Of a stretch of DNA of 64,000 nucleotides, positions 37,292 to 45,977 are shown piece by piece. This DNA comes from JAZGGS01 sp963764825 (lineage in GTDB: Bacteria > Bacteroidota > Ignavibacteria > Ignavibacteriales > Ignavibacteriaceae). The stretch is from positions 124,001-188,000 of the forward strand of contig CAVXUA010000009.1 in assembly GCA_963764825.1 (NCBI GenBank), given 5' to 3'. Below the pieces are notes generated by a model. That model made no database searches and was not told the DNA's origin. It was given only the letters and a program-made list of their open reading frames with translations. Position numbers and translations under genes: made by a program. Each line of letters begins with the position of its first letter. Within the stretch, counting starts at the first letter, position 1.

Positions 37292-37864
37292 CTAATTAGT
37301 TTCTTTCCACGTTTTATAAAGTGGAAGCAAACTGTGTGTGCTTTCTAGGTCCTCCTGCACAATAGTTTTTAGATAGATCTTTTTAGAACCTGATTCCCAC
37401 TCAATCATTGGGAAGTCATCTTCCGCACCTAAATAATTTCCGTTACTTTCGGAATAAGTTTCACCAAAATCACCCATATAATATAACAGCGGTGCACAAT
37501 CACAATCTTTTGCTTTATAAAAACCGATGTTTCCAATATCTTCAAAAGTAAATTCGACTTTACCAACCAACTGACCGTTCTCTTCATATATTTCTTTGCT
37601 GGTTACTGTGTAACCGGGATTATCCTCTTCAAACCTTGTCCCTTCAACGTAATCTGAAACAAGCTCGCCAAAATCTTTAAACGAAACATCCTGTTCATCA
37701 TCCTCAACAGAAATTAAATTATAAAACATAACTGATCCGGTGCCTGTTCCATCCTCATTAAGATTAAATCGGTATTCTTTGTATTCTGTTGCAAGACACC
37801 CGGTTAGTAATAGAACCACTACCAAGAAAGCAGATATCCGAAATAGAAAATTCATCCTCATCAA
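37292..37864 (-). CDS. Lipoprotein of unknown function
   Basis: 190 residues with a lipoprotein signal peptide (LLLTGC, Cys near 23). The mature part (YKEYRFNLNEDGTGTGSVMFYNL and GQLVGKVEFTFEDIGNIGFY) looks beta-rich and negatively charged, with a C-D-C-D-C-like cluster (KDCDCAP). It resembles the many LppM/DUF-type lipoproteins whose first strand reads like a gene-expression summary domain, but I cannot assign a family. It is a single-gene unit with its own terminator. Confidence 0.7.
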   Translation of the reverse strand: MMRMNFLFRISAFLVVVLLLTGCLATEYKEYRFNLNEDGTGTGSVMFYNLISVEDDEQDVSFKDFGELVSDYVEGTRFEEDNPGYTVTSKEIYEENGQLVGKVEFTFEDIGNIGFYKAKDCDCAPLLYYMGDFGETYSESNGNYLGAEDDFPMIEWESGSKKIYLKTIVQEDLESTHSLLPLYKTWKETN

Positions 37865-37958
37865 ATTTTTAATCCTCCTTAAATTGGAATATTTTACAAA
37901 TTATTAATAATAAAAATAGTTAAACTTATCAGAATAAAATAGGTGAGTGAGGAATCTA

Positions 37959-39044
37959 CTAAAAATATAAGCCGTACCAGATACCGGAAGGAGAAACTCT
38001 AATTGCAGGTATTGGCATTCTTAAAAAGTTGAGTTCACTTTTTATAAACTTAAACAGTCCTGAATCATCTCCGATAGGAATTTTTCTAAGATCAATATCC
38101 AGTCCAACAAAAACTTCGTTGTAGCCGCCCCGTATATTATGGGCTATATTTTTAGCACCGTAACCAATAGCTATACCCAGCGGCGCAAGCCATTCCGGGT
38201 AGCTCTTCTTCCAAGATTCCGGAAAATAGTGATGAGGATTAATTGTCAGCCAAAAAGTCATTCCTTCATAATCTTCTATTAGTGCAGTTACAGTTTTGTA
38301 ATACCTGTTTTCTTTCCAGGCATCGGATTTATGCCAACTGAACTTGGGTTGAATTCCTCCCAGTTCATCATAAAAATATTGTTGAAGTACAAAAAATCCT
38401 GATCCCAAAGTATTAAAGATGAAATCACCCCAGCTCCATCCCCATTCTTCCATAAAACCATCAGAAATTTCAATCTGAAGTGTCCATAAAAATCCTGTTA
38501 GTGCACCGTACCAAACTGAACCTGTTCCCGATACTCCTGCCCACCTGTAAAGTTTTGAAGTAAGATCACTTACGAAATACGCATCTACAAAATGACCGAT
38601 CTTATCCATGAACTGCCAGGACTGCATATCTTTTTTAAAATTAACTGTATGAAATTTTGTTGTCGGTTGTGTGTCCCACACGTTGCGTTGGTAAATGTAG
38701 CCAATCAAATCTACTGCAAGTACCCCGCCGGCTATCGTTAACATTCTTGCATAATTCAAATCGGTATTTGTTCTCCAGTAAGTTCCATCATTCATTTGTC
38801 TTTCTTCATTTACGAAGATGGAACCTTTTGCTTTTTCTGATTCATATCCCCGAATATGTGGTGTGAGTGCATCAGCATTAATTAAACTATTATTAAGTGC
38901 AAGATTGTTTTTTTTTGCGATTGAAAAGAGGGGAGGAATGTATGGTTTGGCTGATGTCGAGTCCGACATTTGGATTTGTGCCTGCGTACCGAAAGTAACA
39001 AACAGGAACAGCGTTAATAAATAGAACCTGGTTTTCATGAACAT
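37959..39044 (-). CDS. DUF2279 family exported protein
   Basis: 361 residues with a signal peptide (to about 22, GTQAQ; start ATG at 39044 or the second ATG two codons on). DUF2279 blocks are visible: MQSWQFMDKIGHFVDAYFVSD, a hydrophobic GALTGFLWTLQIEISDGF, and GWSWGDFIFNTLGSGFFVLQQ. The conserved D-K-x-G-H and E-x-x-D-G-F positions suggest a metal or membrane-embedded site, in keeping with a VanZ-like membrane fold, but the role is unknown. The C-terminal half is beta-rich and ends with an aromatic residue (GLYF). Confidence 0.75.
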   Translation of the reverse strand: MFMKTRFYLLTLFLFVTFGTQAQIQMSDSTSAKPYIPPLFSIAKKNNLALNNSLINADALTPHIRGYESEKAKGSIFVNEERQMNDGTYWRTNTDLNYARMLTIAGGVLAVDLIGYIYQRNVWDTQPTTKFHTVNFKKDMQSWQFMDKIGHFVDAYFVSDLTSKLYRWAGVSGTGSVWYGALTGFLWTLQIEISDGFMEEWGWSWGDFIFNTLGSGFFVLQQYFYDELGGIQPKFSWHKSDAWKENRYYKTVTALIEDYEGMTFWLTINPHHYFPESWKKSYPEWLAPLGIAIGYGAKNIAHNIRGGYNEVFVGLDIDLRKIPIGDDSGLFKFIKSELNFLRMPIPAIRVSPSGIWYGLYF

Positions 39045-39269
39045 TTTCTAAATACTTTCACTAAAAATATTGCTAATCTTAAACTGTTGCAACATTAATT
39101 AAGCCAAGAGTTATCTAGTGCAAAAATTAAACACTATTTAATATTAAAAATAACAACTTGTAGAATATTTACCAGCGCGATATTAGATAACTATCAATTT
39201 AATCCTAAAAGTAGTTAAATTTAATATAGCATTTTAATAATATTCTAAATTTTTGGCAGGAGCAACTAA

Positions 39270-40652
39270 ATGAGATATACTCTTCTTTTAATAATGGCAG
39301 TAATTATAACTAATTCAGTATTAGCGCAAGATCATACGGAAAATGTTTCGGGTCCTTTTGAAACCCCGCAAGAAATTACAGAGGAGTGCTTAATGTGTCA
39401 CGATACTGCTGCTGAAGAGATAATGAAAACGCGCCACTGGAATTGGCTGGGGAGTAATTTAGGAGATAGTACCCACGCCTCAACTATCCGAGGTAAACAA
39501 AATCTAATAAATAATTTTTGCATCGCTGTTCCATCAAACTGGCCCAGGTGTACAAGCTGCCATATTAGTTATGGATGGAAAGATGAGAATTTTGATTTTG
39601 CAGCAGAAGAAAATGTTGACTGCCTTATTTGCCATGACCAAACAGGAACTTATAAAAAGATACCCACCGGGGCAGGATTGCCGGATGAGACAGTTGATCT
39701 TTTATATGTTGCACAAAATGTTGGATTACCAACAAAGGCAAACTGTGGAAGCTGCCACTTCAACGGAGGAGGCGGAACCGGCGTAAAGCATGGAGATATG
39801 GATCTGTCACTTTATGAACCGAGCGAAGATATTGATGTTCATATGGGCAGTTTGGATTTTGAATGTATTGATTGCCACGAAACATCCGAGCACAATATTA
39901 CGGGAGGCAGTCATGGTTCTATGGCTGAAGGTGAAGAATTAATTGCATGCTCAAATTGCCATGGTGAAGATCCACATGAAAAGGAATTACTGAATAAACA
40001 TTTTTCGTCAATTGCTTGTGAAACCTGTCACATTCCAACCATCGCAAGAACAGAACCTACAAAAATCTGGTGGGATTGGTCTAAAGCCGGTGAAGATAGA
40101 GAAGCTGGGGAGGATCAGTTCGGTAAAGAAACCTATAGCAAAAAGAAAGGTGAGTTTACCTGGGGAAAGAATATAAAACCGGAACATTATTGGTATAACG
40201 GCACTGCAGAATATTACGAGCTGGGAAGTGTATTCGAGCCAAACATACTAGTTATGCTTAACCAGCTTAATGGTAATATCTCAGATAGTAAATCGAAAAT
40301 TTCTCCTTTTAAGGTAATGCGCGGCAAACAACCATACGATGCAGTGAATAACTATCTTATTGTTCCTAAACTTTATGGTGAAGATGGATACTGGAACACC
40401 TTTGATTGGGAAAAAGCTTCGGCGCTGGGGATGGAAAAGATAAATCTTGAATTTTCCGGAAATGTAGCATTTGTTGAAACCGAAATGTACTGGCCGATAA
40501 ATCATATGGTTATGAGTGCCGATAATGCACTTGGTTGTACAAGCTGTCACGGCAAAAATGGTGATCACCTGCTGGATTGGAAAAAATTGGGTTATCCGGA
40601 TGATCCAATGAAAAAAGGTGGGAGAGAAAAGAACAAATTAATTAAGCAATAA
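39270..40652 (+). CDS. Octaheme c-type cytochrome of the tetrathionate reductase (OTR) family
   Basis: 460 residues with a signal peptide (to about 20). Eight CxxCH haem motifs begin at Cys40, 94, 118, 159, 199, 227, 250 and 423. The spacing, the CTSCHISYGWKDENFDF second haem, the free Cys84 in NNFCI and the VKHGDMD segment match the Shewanella octaheme tetrathionate reductase, where a lysine from that segment ligates the active-site haem. That enzyme reduces tetrathionate, nitrite and hydroxylamine in vitro; the physiological substrate is unsettled. It should sit in the periplasm. GGCAGGAG lies before the ATG. No quinol-oxidising partner is adjacent. Confidence 0.92.
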   Translation: MRYTLLLIMAVIITNSVLAQDHTENVSGPFETPQEITEECLMCHDTAAEEIMKTRHWNWLGSNLGDSTHASTIRGKQNLINNFCIAVPSNWPRCTSCHISYGWKDENFDFAAEENVDCLICHDQTGTYKKIPTGAGLPDETVDLLYVAQNVGLPTKANCGSCHFNGGGGTGVKHGDMDLSLYEPSEDIDVHMGSLDFECIDCHETSEHNITGGSHGSMAEGEELIACSNCHGEDPHEKELLNKHFSSIACETCHIPTIARTEPTKIWWDWSKAGEDREAGEDQFGKETYSKKKGEFTWGKNIKPEHYWYNGTAEYYELGSVFEPNILVMLNQLNGNISDSKSKISPFKVMRGKQPYDAVNNYLIVPKLYGEDGYWNTFDWEKASALGMEKINLEFSGNVAFVETEMYWPINHMVMSADNALGCTSCHGKNGDHLLDWKKLGYPDDPMKKGGREKNKLIKQ

Positions 40653-40731
40653 ATTTATAGTTTGATAATAATCGTCTTTTTAGTTACTAATTAAAGAGTT
40701 AATAATTCATAATAAGCGGCTGGAGTGAGAA

Positions 40732-42313
40732 ATGAAACAAATATATTCACTTATCATTTTAACTACATTCTTTTTTTCATCAATATCTTTTTCGCAATAT
40801 CAGAATATCAGGGTTGATCATCCCAATAATGATAATCATAATGAGGTTAGTATAGCAATTAATCCAGTAAATCCTAATATCCTGGCTGGTGGAGCAAATA
40901 TTAATAACTTTTATTTCTCAACTGATGGCGGGAATACCTGGGGTGAATCAGATATGAGTTCATCACTTGGTGTTTGGGGTGATCCCGTTGTTTTATTCGA
41001 TAGCCTTGGTAATCTTTATTATGCTCATCTTTCAAATCCTGGTACAGGCTGGTGGATTGATAGAATAGTTGTTCAAAAATCAACCGATAACGGTCAAACC
41101 TGGAATGATGGAGTGGGTATTGGGCAAAATGTTCAGCCCCAGGTTCAGGATAAAGAATGGCTTGCTGTTGATCTTACTCAATCGCCTATCAGGGGAAATA
41201 TATATGTAACATGGACAGAGTTTGATCAATACGGTAGTTCAAGTCCAAGCGATAGTTCGCGAATAAGATTTTCAAAATCAACTGATGAAGGAGAATCGTG
41301 GAGCGATCCAATTGTAATAAGTGATGTTAGTGGGGATTGTATTGACGATGATAATACAACCGAGGGTGCTGTACCTTGTGTTGGTCCGAATGGTGAGATT
41401 TATGTAACCTGGGCAGGGCCGGTTGGTTTGGTGTTCGATAAATCGACTAGACGGCGGCGAAACCTGGGGAACGGATATTTTTATTTCCGATATTCCTGGC
41501 GGTTGGGCTTATGACATTCCTGGTATTTATAGAGCTAACGGTATGCCAATAACAATGTGCGATATAAGCGATTCGCCATATAGTGGAGATATTTATACTT
41601 GCTGGTCCGATCAGAGAAATGGCAGTACTGATACAGATATCTTTTTATCAAAATCTACTGATGGCGGAACAACCTGGAGCCCAGCTGCAAGAGTAAACGA
41701 TGATATTACTACCAGGCACCAGTTTTTTGTCTGGTCAACTATTGATCAATCAACCGGGCATTTGTGGTTTGTATTTTATGATAGAAGAAATACAACCAAC
41801 TTAGCTACTGATGTTTATGTTGTTAAATCTACCGATGGAGGAAATACTTTTGAAAACTTCAAAGTAAGTGAGTCTCCGTTTACTCCAACTAGTTCTGTAT
41901 TTTTTGGAGATTACACAAACATTGCTGCCTGGGAAGGTAAGATTTATCCTATCTGGACTCGACTGCATAACGGGGACAGGAGTTCATGGATAGCACTGGT
42001 AACCGATTCTTCGACAATTACAATAGCCCAGGATGAAATTTATGAGCCGGATGAATTTTTGCTTTATCAAAATTACCCTAATCCATTTAATCCATCAACT
42101 ACGTTAAGTTACCAGTTACCCGAAGCTGGTTATGTAACACTAAAAGTATATGATATGCTAGGAAATGAAATTGAAACTCTTGTTAGTGATTTAAAACCGG
42201 CAGGTGTTCACGAAGTTAATTTTAATGCCGGAAATCTTGTTAGCGGGTTATATCTTTATAAAATGAATTCCGGCGATTATGAAATGACTAAAAAAATGCT
42301 ACTTGTAAAGTAA
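40732..42313 (+). pseudogene. T9SS-exported BNR/sialidase-like propeller protein, frameshifted
   Basis: About 526 residues when joined. A signal peptide is followed by six BNR/Asp-box repeats (STDGGNTWGES, STDNGQTWND, STDEGESWSD, STDGGETWGT, STDGGTTWSP, STDGGNTFEN). The fourth is split: the first frame reads KSTRRRRNL, and dropping one A at about 41449 restores KSTDGGETWG, continuing to the C-terminal type IX sorting domain (NYPNPFNPS, KVYDMLGNEI, SGLYLYKM). It should be secreted or surface-anchored by the T9SS. Asp boxes alone do not prove sialidase activity. It follows the octaheme gene by 79 bases on the same strand; a strong terminator follows. Confidence 0.88.
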
Positions 42314-42446
42314 TTTAACTGTAAAAAAATAGTCTTAGTAAAAATGAAATATTGCTATTAAAGGTATTGAATTATTAAAATTTACTTCATATATTAGCAT
42401 CGGTTCTTCTGAATGTTCTCCCCCAAGCATTCAGATTATAAGAGCC

Positions 42447-42476
42447 AAGCCTGATAGGGGCCACCCTATCGGGCTT
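42447..42476 (+). terminator. Rho-independent terminator after the BNR protein gene
   Basis: A 13-bp stem with one T-G wobble, AAGCCTGATAGGG / CCCTATCGGGCTT, 4-base loop, followed by CTTTTTTTT on the plus strand. Confidence 0.9.
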
Positions 42477-42499
42477 CTTTTTTTAAACCAATTCACAAA

Positions 42500-43435
42500 T
42501 TATTTCTGAACCTTACTCTTTTTCGACCCTTCAAAAACTGAAGTTGCTGTAGCAATAACTCCTGCAATATCTGTAAGGTTAGATGGAATTATCATTGTAT
42601 TATTTTCATCTGCTAGTTTGCCAAATTCAGATAAATATTGCTCTGCAATTCTCAAATTAACCGCATCTTTACCACCTTCTTCATTTATTGCTGAAGAAAT
42701 TTCACGAATTCCCAGTGCTGTAGCCTTAGCAACTTTTTCAATTTCAGCAGCCCGACCTTCAGCTTCATTAATTCGTTTCTGCTTTTCACCTTCCGAAGTT
42801 TTAATCAGTTTCTCTTTTTCTCCCTCTGCAACATTTATCTTTGCTTGCTTTTCTCCTTCAGATTCTGCAATTACAGCTCGTTTCTCTCTAACCGCACGCA
42901 TCTGTTTTTCCATCGCATCTTTAATGCTTTGCGGCGGAACAATATTTTTTACTTCGTAACGGGTTACTTTTACGCCCCAGGGATCGCTTGCCATGTCAAC
43001 AGCTTCTAAAATAGAAACGTTTATTGTCTCGCGTTCTTCAAAGGTTCTGTCAAGTTCAAGCTTACCAATAATACTACGCATTGTTGTTTGGGCAATTTGT
43101 GTAGAAGCAAATCGATAATTATCTATTCCATACGCTGCCTTCTTGGGATCAATAACCTGTAGGTAAAGTATTCCATCAACTTCAACTGCAATATTATCAC
43201 GTGTAATACATTGCTGCGATTCAACATCAATAGCCTGCTCTTTAAGAGAAAGTTTATATGAAACCTTATCAATAAAAGGAATAAGTATATGAAAACCTGC
43301 ATCAAATGTTGTTTTATATTTTCCTAACCGCTCCACAATAAATGCAGACCGCTGGGGCACTATTCTTATTGTTTTTAGGAAAATTATAATTATAAATACA
43401 GCTAGGGCAATTAATACTACAGATAATCCGTCCAT
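42500..43435 (-). CDS. SPFH/Band 7 (stomatin-like, QmcA type) membrane protein
   Basis: 311 residues. One N-terminal membrane span (VVLIALAVFIIIIFL) is followed by the SPFH domain (RIVPQRSAFIVERLGKY, DNIAVEVDGILYLQV, WGVKVTRYEVKNIVPP) and a Glu/Lys/Ala coiled coil with repeated EGEKQAKINVAEGEKEKLIKTSEG. These proteins oligomerise in membranes and act with a partner NfeD protein in membrane quality control or microdomains. It starts 12 bases after the nfeD gene on the same strand, the standard arrangement. Confidence 0.93.
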   Translation of the reverse strand: MDGLSVVLIALAVFIIIIFLKTIRIVPQRSAFIVERLGKYKTTFDAGFHILIPFIDKVSYKLSLKEQAIDVESQQCITRDNIAVEVDGILYLQVIDPKKAAYGIDNYRFASTQIAQTTMRSIIGKLELDRTFEERETINVSILEAVDMASDPWGVKVTRYEVKNIVPPQSIKDAMEKQMRAVREKRAVIAESEGEKQAKINVAEGEKEKLIKTSEGEKQKRINEAEGRAAEIEKVAKATALGIREISSAINEEGGKDAVNLRIAEQYLSEFGKLADENNTMIIPSNLTDIAGVIATATSVFEGSKKSKVQK

Positions 43436-43447
43436 TAGTCTCTCCTC

Positions 43448-43909
43448 CTAATTTTTATTCAGTGGTTCAACTTTTAACACTATACTATCTTTTCCAACTA
43501 TCTTTAACTGGTCACCTTTTTTTGTATCAGTTACAGAAAGAGCTTCCCATATTGCTCCTTTGAATGTAACTTTTCCTTTTCTCCCTTTTTCAAAATCGGA
43601 TTCGGCTGTTACTGTTTTCCCGACGAACTCTTCAAGTATTTCATCAATTGCTTTTTCATCTTTGCCGACAAATATTCTTTTAAAATATTTTCTTAAAAAA
43701 ATTAATGATAAAACCGATGTGCCGATAAAAACAATTAATTGTGCGTTAAGTCCAAGATCAAATATTAATGTGCAGATAGCTGTTACCCATGCACCAAATC
43801 CGAAGAAGAGAACAATTAATCCAGGAAGCATAAATTCGAGAAGCAAAAATGCTAATCCGATGAGGAACCAGATTACAGGAGCTTTAGAGATAAAATCCAG
43901 AAGTTCCAT
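43448..43909 (-). CDS. NfeD family membrane protein
   Basis: 153 residues, short NfeD without a protease domain. Three membrane helices in the first 75 residues (PVIWFLIGLAFLLLEFMLPGLIVLFFGFGAW) are followed by the C-terminal OB-fold (VGKTVTAESDFEKGRKGKVTFKGAIWEAL). It probably binds the downstream stomatin-like protein, with which it forms a two-gene operon. Confidence 0.9.
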   Translation of the reverse strand: MELLDFISKAPVIWFLIGLAFLLLEFMLPGLIVLFFGFGAWVTAICTLIFDLGLNAQLIVFIGTSVLSLIFLRKYFKRIFVGKDEKAIDEILEEFVGKTVTAESDFEKGRKGKVTFKGAIWEALSVTDTKKGDQLKIVGKDSIVLKVEPLNKN

Positions 43910-44048
43910 TTTGATTACCTTATATTTATTGCAATTACTAATGCAGGATGAAGAAAATGCCCATTTTATAGGATTACTCTCGTAATCTTATTTTCCTATA
44001 ATTAACCTAAATGATAATTCAATATAAATCAAGATTATGCAATATGTC

Positions 44049-45164
44049 TCAGCCGGTTCTTTTTAATATTGCTATAGTTAAATCATCGTGTACTTTTGCT
44101 TTTCCAACAAAGTTATCTACCGCTCTTATTAATTTTTCTCCTATTTGCTTGCTATCCATGTCATTTATATTTGAAAGTTCTTTCTTTAAAGCATCTTCAC
44201 CGAAAAAATGTCCAATTTCGTTACGTGCTTCCGTAACACCGTCGGAGTATGCAACAAGAAGATCGTTACGTGAAAATTCAAAACTCGTTTCATTAAATTC
44301 CGGGTTGGCAATTATTCCCAGAGCAGGTGAACCTTTCTCTAATTTAGTTAAAGAATTTGCTTTATTTAAGAAAGGTGGTGGATGACCCGCATTAACAATC
44401 TTCAAATTACTTTTACCTGATTCAAGTTCAATATAAATTAAAGAAGCAAAAAGTTGAGGAAGACTATCGCGGAAAAATATTTCATTTATCTTCTTTCCAA
44501 GTTCCGATAATGATTGAAAATTCGGTGCGAGCGCTCTTACAGTTGCTTGTAATTTTGCCATAAGGAGTGCAGCGCTTAATCCTTTACCGGCTACGTCGCC
44601 AATTGAAACACCGTATTTATTTTTTGGTAAATTTATTATATCCAGCAAGTCGCCTCCAACATCATTAGCCGGTTTGGTATAAAGCCAAATGTCCCATCCA
44701 CTGACTTTTGGTTGGCTGTCAGGCATCAAAGCTATTTGAATAGCACGTCCTTCCTCCAATTCAGTTTTTGCATGAAGTTTATCCTTAAGCTCGAGTGCGA
44801 TAATAAAAAGGAAAATTAAACCGCTTAATAATGCTGTAACATCTAAAGTGTAGGAACTATTATCTGAATCGTAACCTGTTTTCCCTCCAATTATTAGAAG
44901 GACAATTCCCATAATTAATAGTAATCTTCTAAACGGTGTAAGTTTAAAATAGAGTGATTTAAGAAGCCACCAGGGAAGAACAAAAAACTTTTTAAAGCCA
45001 CTCATTGTTTTTAGTTTTTCTTTGCGCTCATCGGTAAGGAAGTATTCTTTTAGATCTTTATACTCACCTCGAAAGTCATCCTTAATTTTTACGCTGTGCA
45101 AATCATCACGGATGGTTCTTCCTATATGCGGATCGCCCTTTTTTGAGGAATTTTGATTAGCCAT
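44049..45164 (-). CDS. Membrane-anchored SpoIIE-type PP2C protein phosphatase
   Basis: 371 residues. A polar N-terminus (about 1-75) is followed by two membrane helices (about 78-125) and a cytoplasmic PP2C domain preceded by a short helix. The metal-site motifs are complete: PANDVGGDLLD, SIGDVAGKGLSAALL, LLVAYSDGVTE and DDLTIAIL. It is likely a serine/threonine phosphatase in a partner-switching network. It is the second such enzyme in the window, without the propeller sensor of the one at 10676-14230. No kinase or antagonist gene is next to it. Confidence 0.9.
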   Translation of the reverse strand: MANQNSSKKGDPHIGRTIRDDLHSVKIKDDFRGEYKDLKEYFLTDERKEKLKTMSGFKKFFVLPWWLLKSLYFKLTPFRRLLLIMGIVLLIIGGKTGYDSDNSSYTLDVTALLSGLIFLFIIALELKDKLHAKTELEEGRAIQIALMPDSQPKVSGWDIWLYTKPANDVGGDLLDIINLPKNKYGVSIGDVAGKGLSAALLMAKLQATVRALAPNFQSLSELGKKINEIFFRDSLPQLFASLIYIELESGKSNLKIVNAGHPPPFLNKANSLTKLEKGSPALGIIANPEFNETSFEFSRNDLLVAYSDGVTEARNEIGHFFGEDALKKELSNINDMDSKQIGEKLIRAVDNFVGKAKVHDDLTIAILKRTG

Positions 45165-45302
45165 TTATCTGCCGGAAAGATCAATAATAAAAAATTTTAT
45201 TAAACTATTTAATAATAATAGAAATTTATGACGGAATATATAGTAACTATTCAGAAAGATTATTGCAAGGATGAGTGGTAGTATTTTGTGCTGTGATAGA
45301 TA

Positions 45303-45740
45303 TTAGAGCAGCCCGAATTGCTCCAGGTGATGTGTGAAATGCTTTTTGTGAAATTGGTCCCATTCAGTCTTGTTCAACATACCGAAAGTAACATTCATAG
45401 TTTTGGCTTCTGGATTTCCCTCAAAGAAACGATAGTAATCCTTAGTCTCTTCTTTTAATTTATTTATGGCTTCATCAATAGATGAGAAATTAAGTGGAAG
45501 ATTATCAGATCCTATTGCAGGATTAACAAATCCCTTTGGCATAGGTCTGCTACTCATTAAAAATTTTTTTAGTGTTGGCAATTTTTTGGGTGGGTTGATA
45601 CAATCTAATTTCAGTTTTCCGTTGCCCATTTTTACGGCAAGAATTAAATGTTCAACCAAATGCTGCGCACCCATTTTTCCCCAAGCCGGCTTTTGATCTG
45701 ACTCAAGTGAGCTCAATGGTTCAATAAATTTGTTGGTCAT
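45303..45740 (-). CDS. DUF1569 family protein (DinB-like fold)
   Basis: 145 residues. The pattern PAWGKMGAQHLVEHLILAVKMGNGK, the PLNFSSIDEAINKLKEE helix and the C-terminal FHKKHFTHHLEQFGLL are those of DUF1569, a four-helix DinB-like family in Bacteroidota. The His residues of HLVEHL and HFTHHLEQF could form a metal site. No function is established. It stands alone. Confidence 0.8.
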   Translation of the reverse strand: MTNKFIEPLSSLESDQKPAWGKMGAQHLVEHLILAVKMGNGKLKLDCINPPKKLPTLKKFLMSSRPMPKGFVNPAIGSDNLPLNFSSIDEAINKLKEETKDYYRFFEGNPEAKTMNVTFGMLNKTEWDQFHKKHFTHHLEQFGLL

Positions 45741-45977
45741 AGTTTCTCTAAATAATTAATAAAATTATATTTTTTATTGTATTAGATTAATGTAATTAAT
45801 GTTATAATGAAATGTGAAAAGTAAGATAGCTAACAAATCGAATTAAGAGATTATTATATTATAACAAAGTAAATAATTATTTTTATTAATCGTTATTAAA
45901 AGTAAGTTCGATTTAATTTATCTATTCAGATTAATTGTAAAACTAAATTTTTGTTCATTAGCTGATATCAATAATAT

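Noticed and set aside
40732..42313. Calling the BNR protein a sialidase
   Set aside because: Asp boxes occur in many secreted propellers; no catalytic Arg triad or FRIP motif could be seen.
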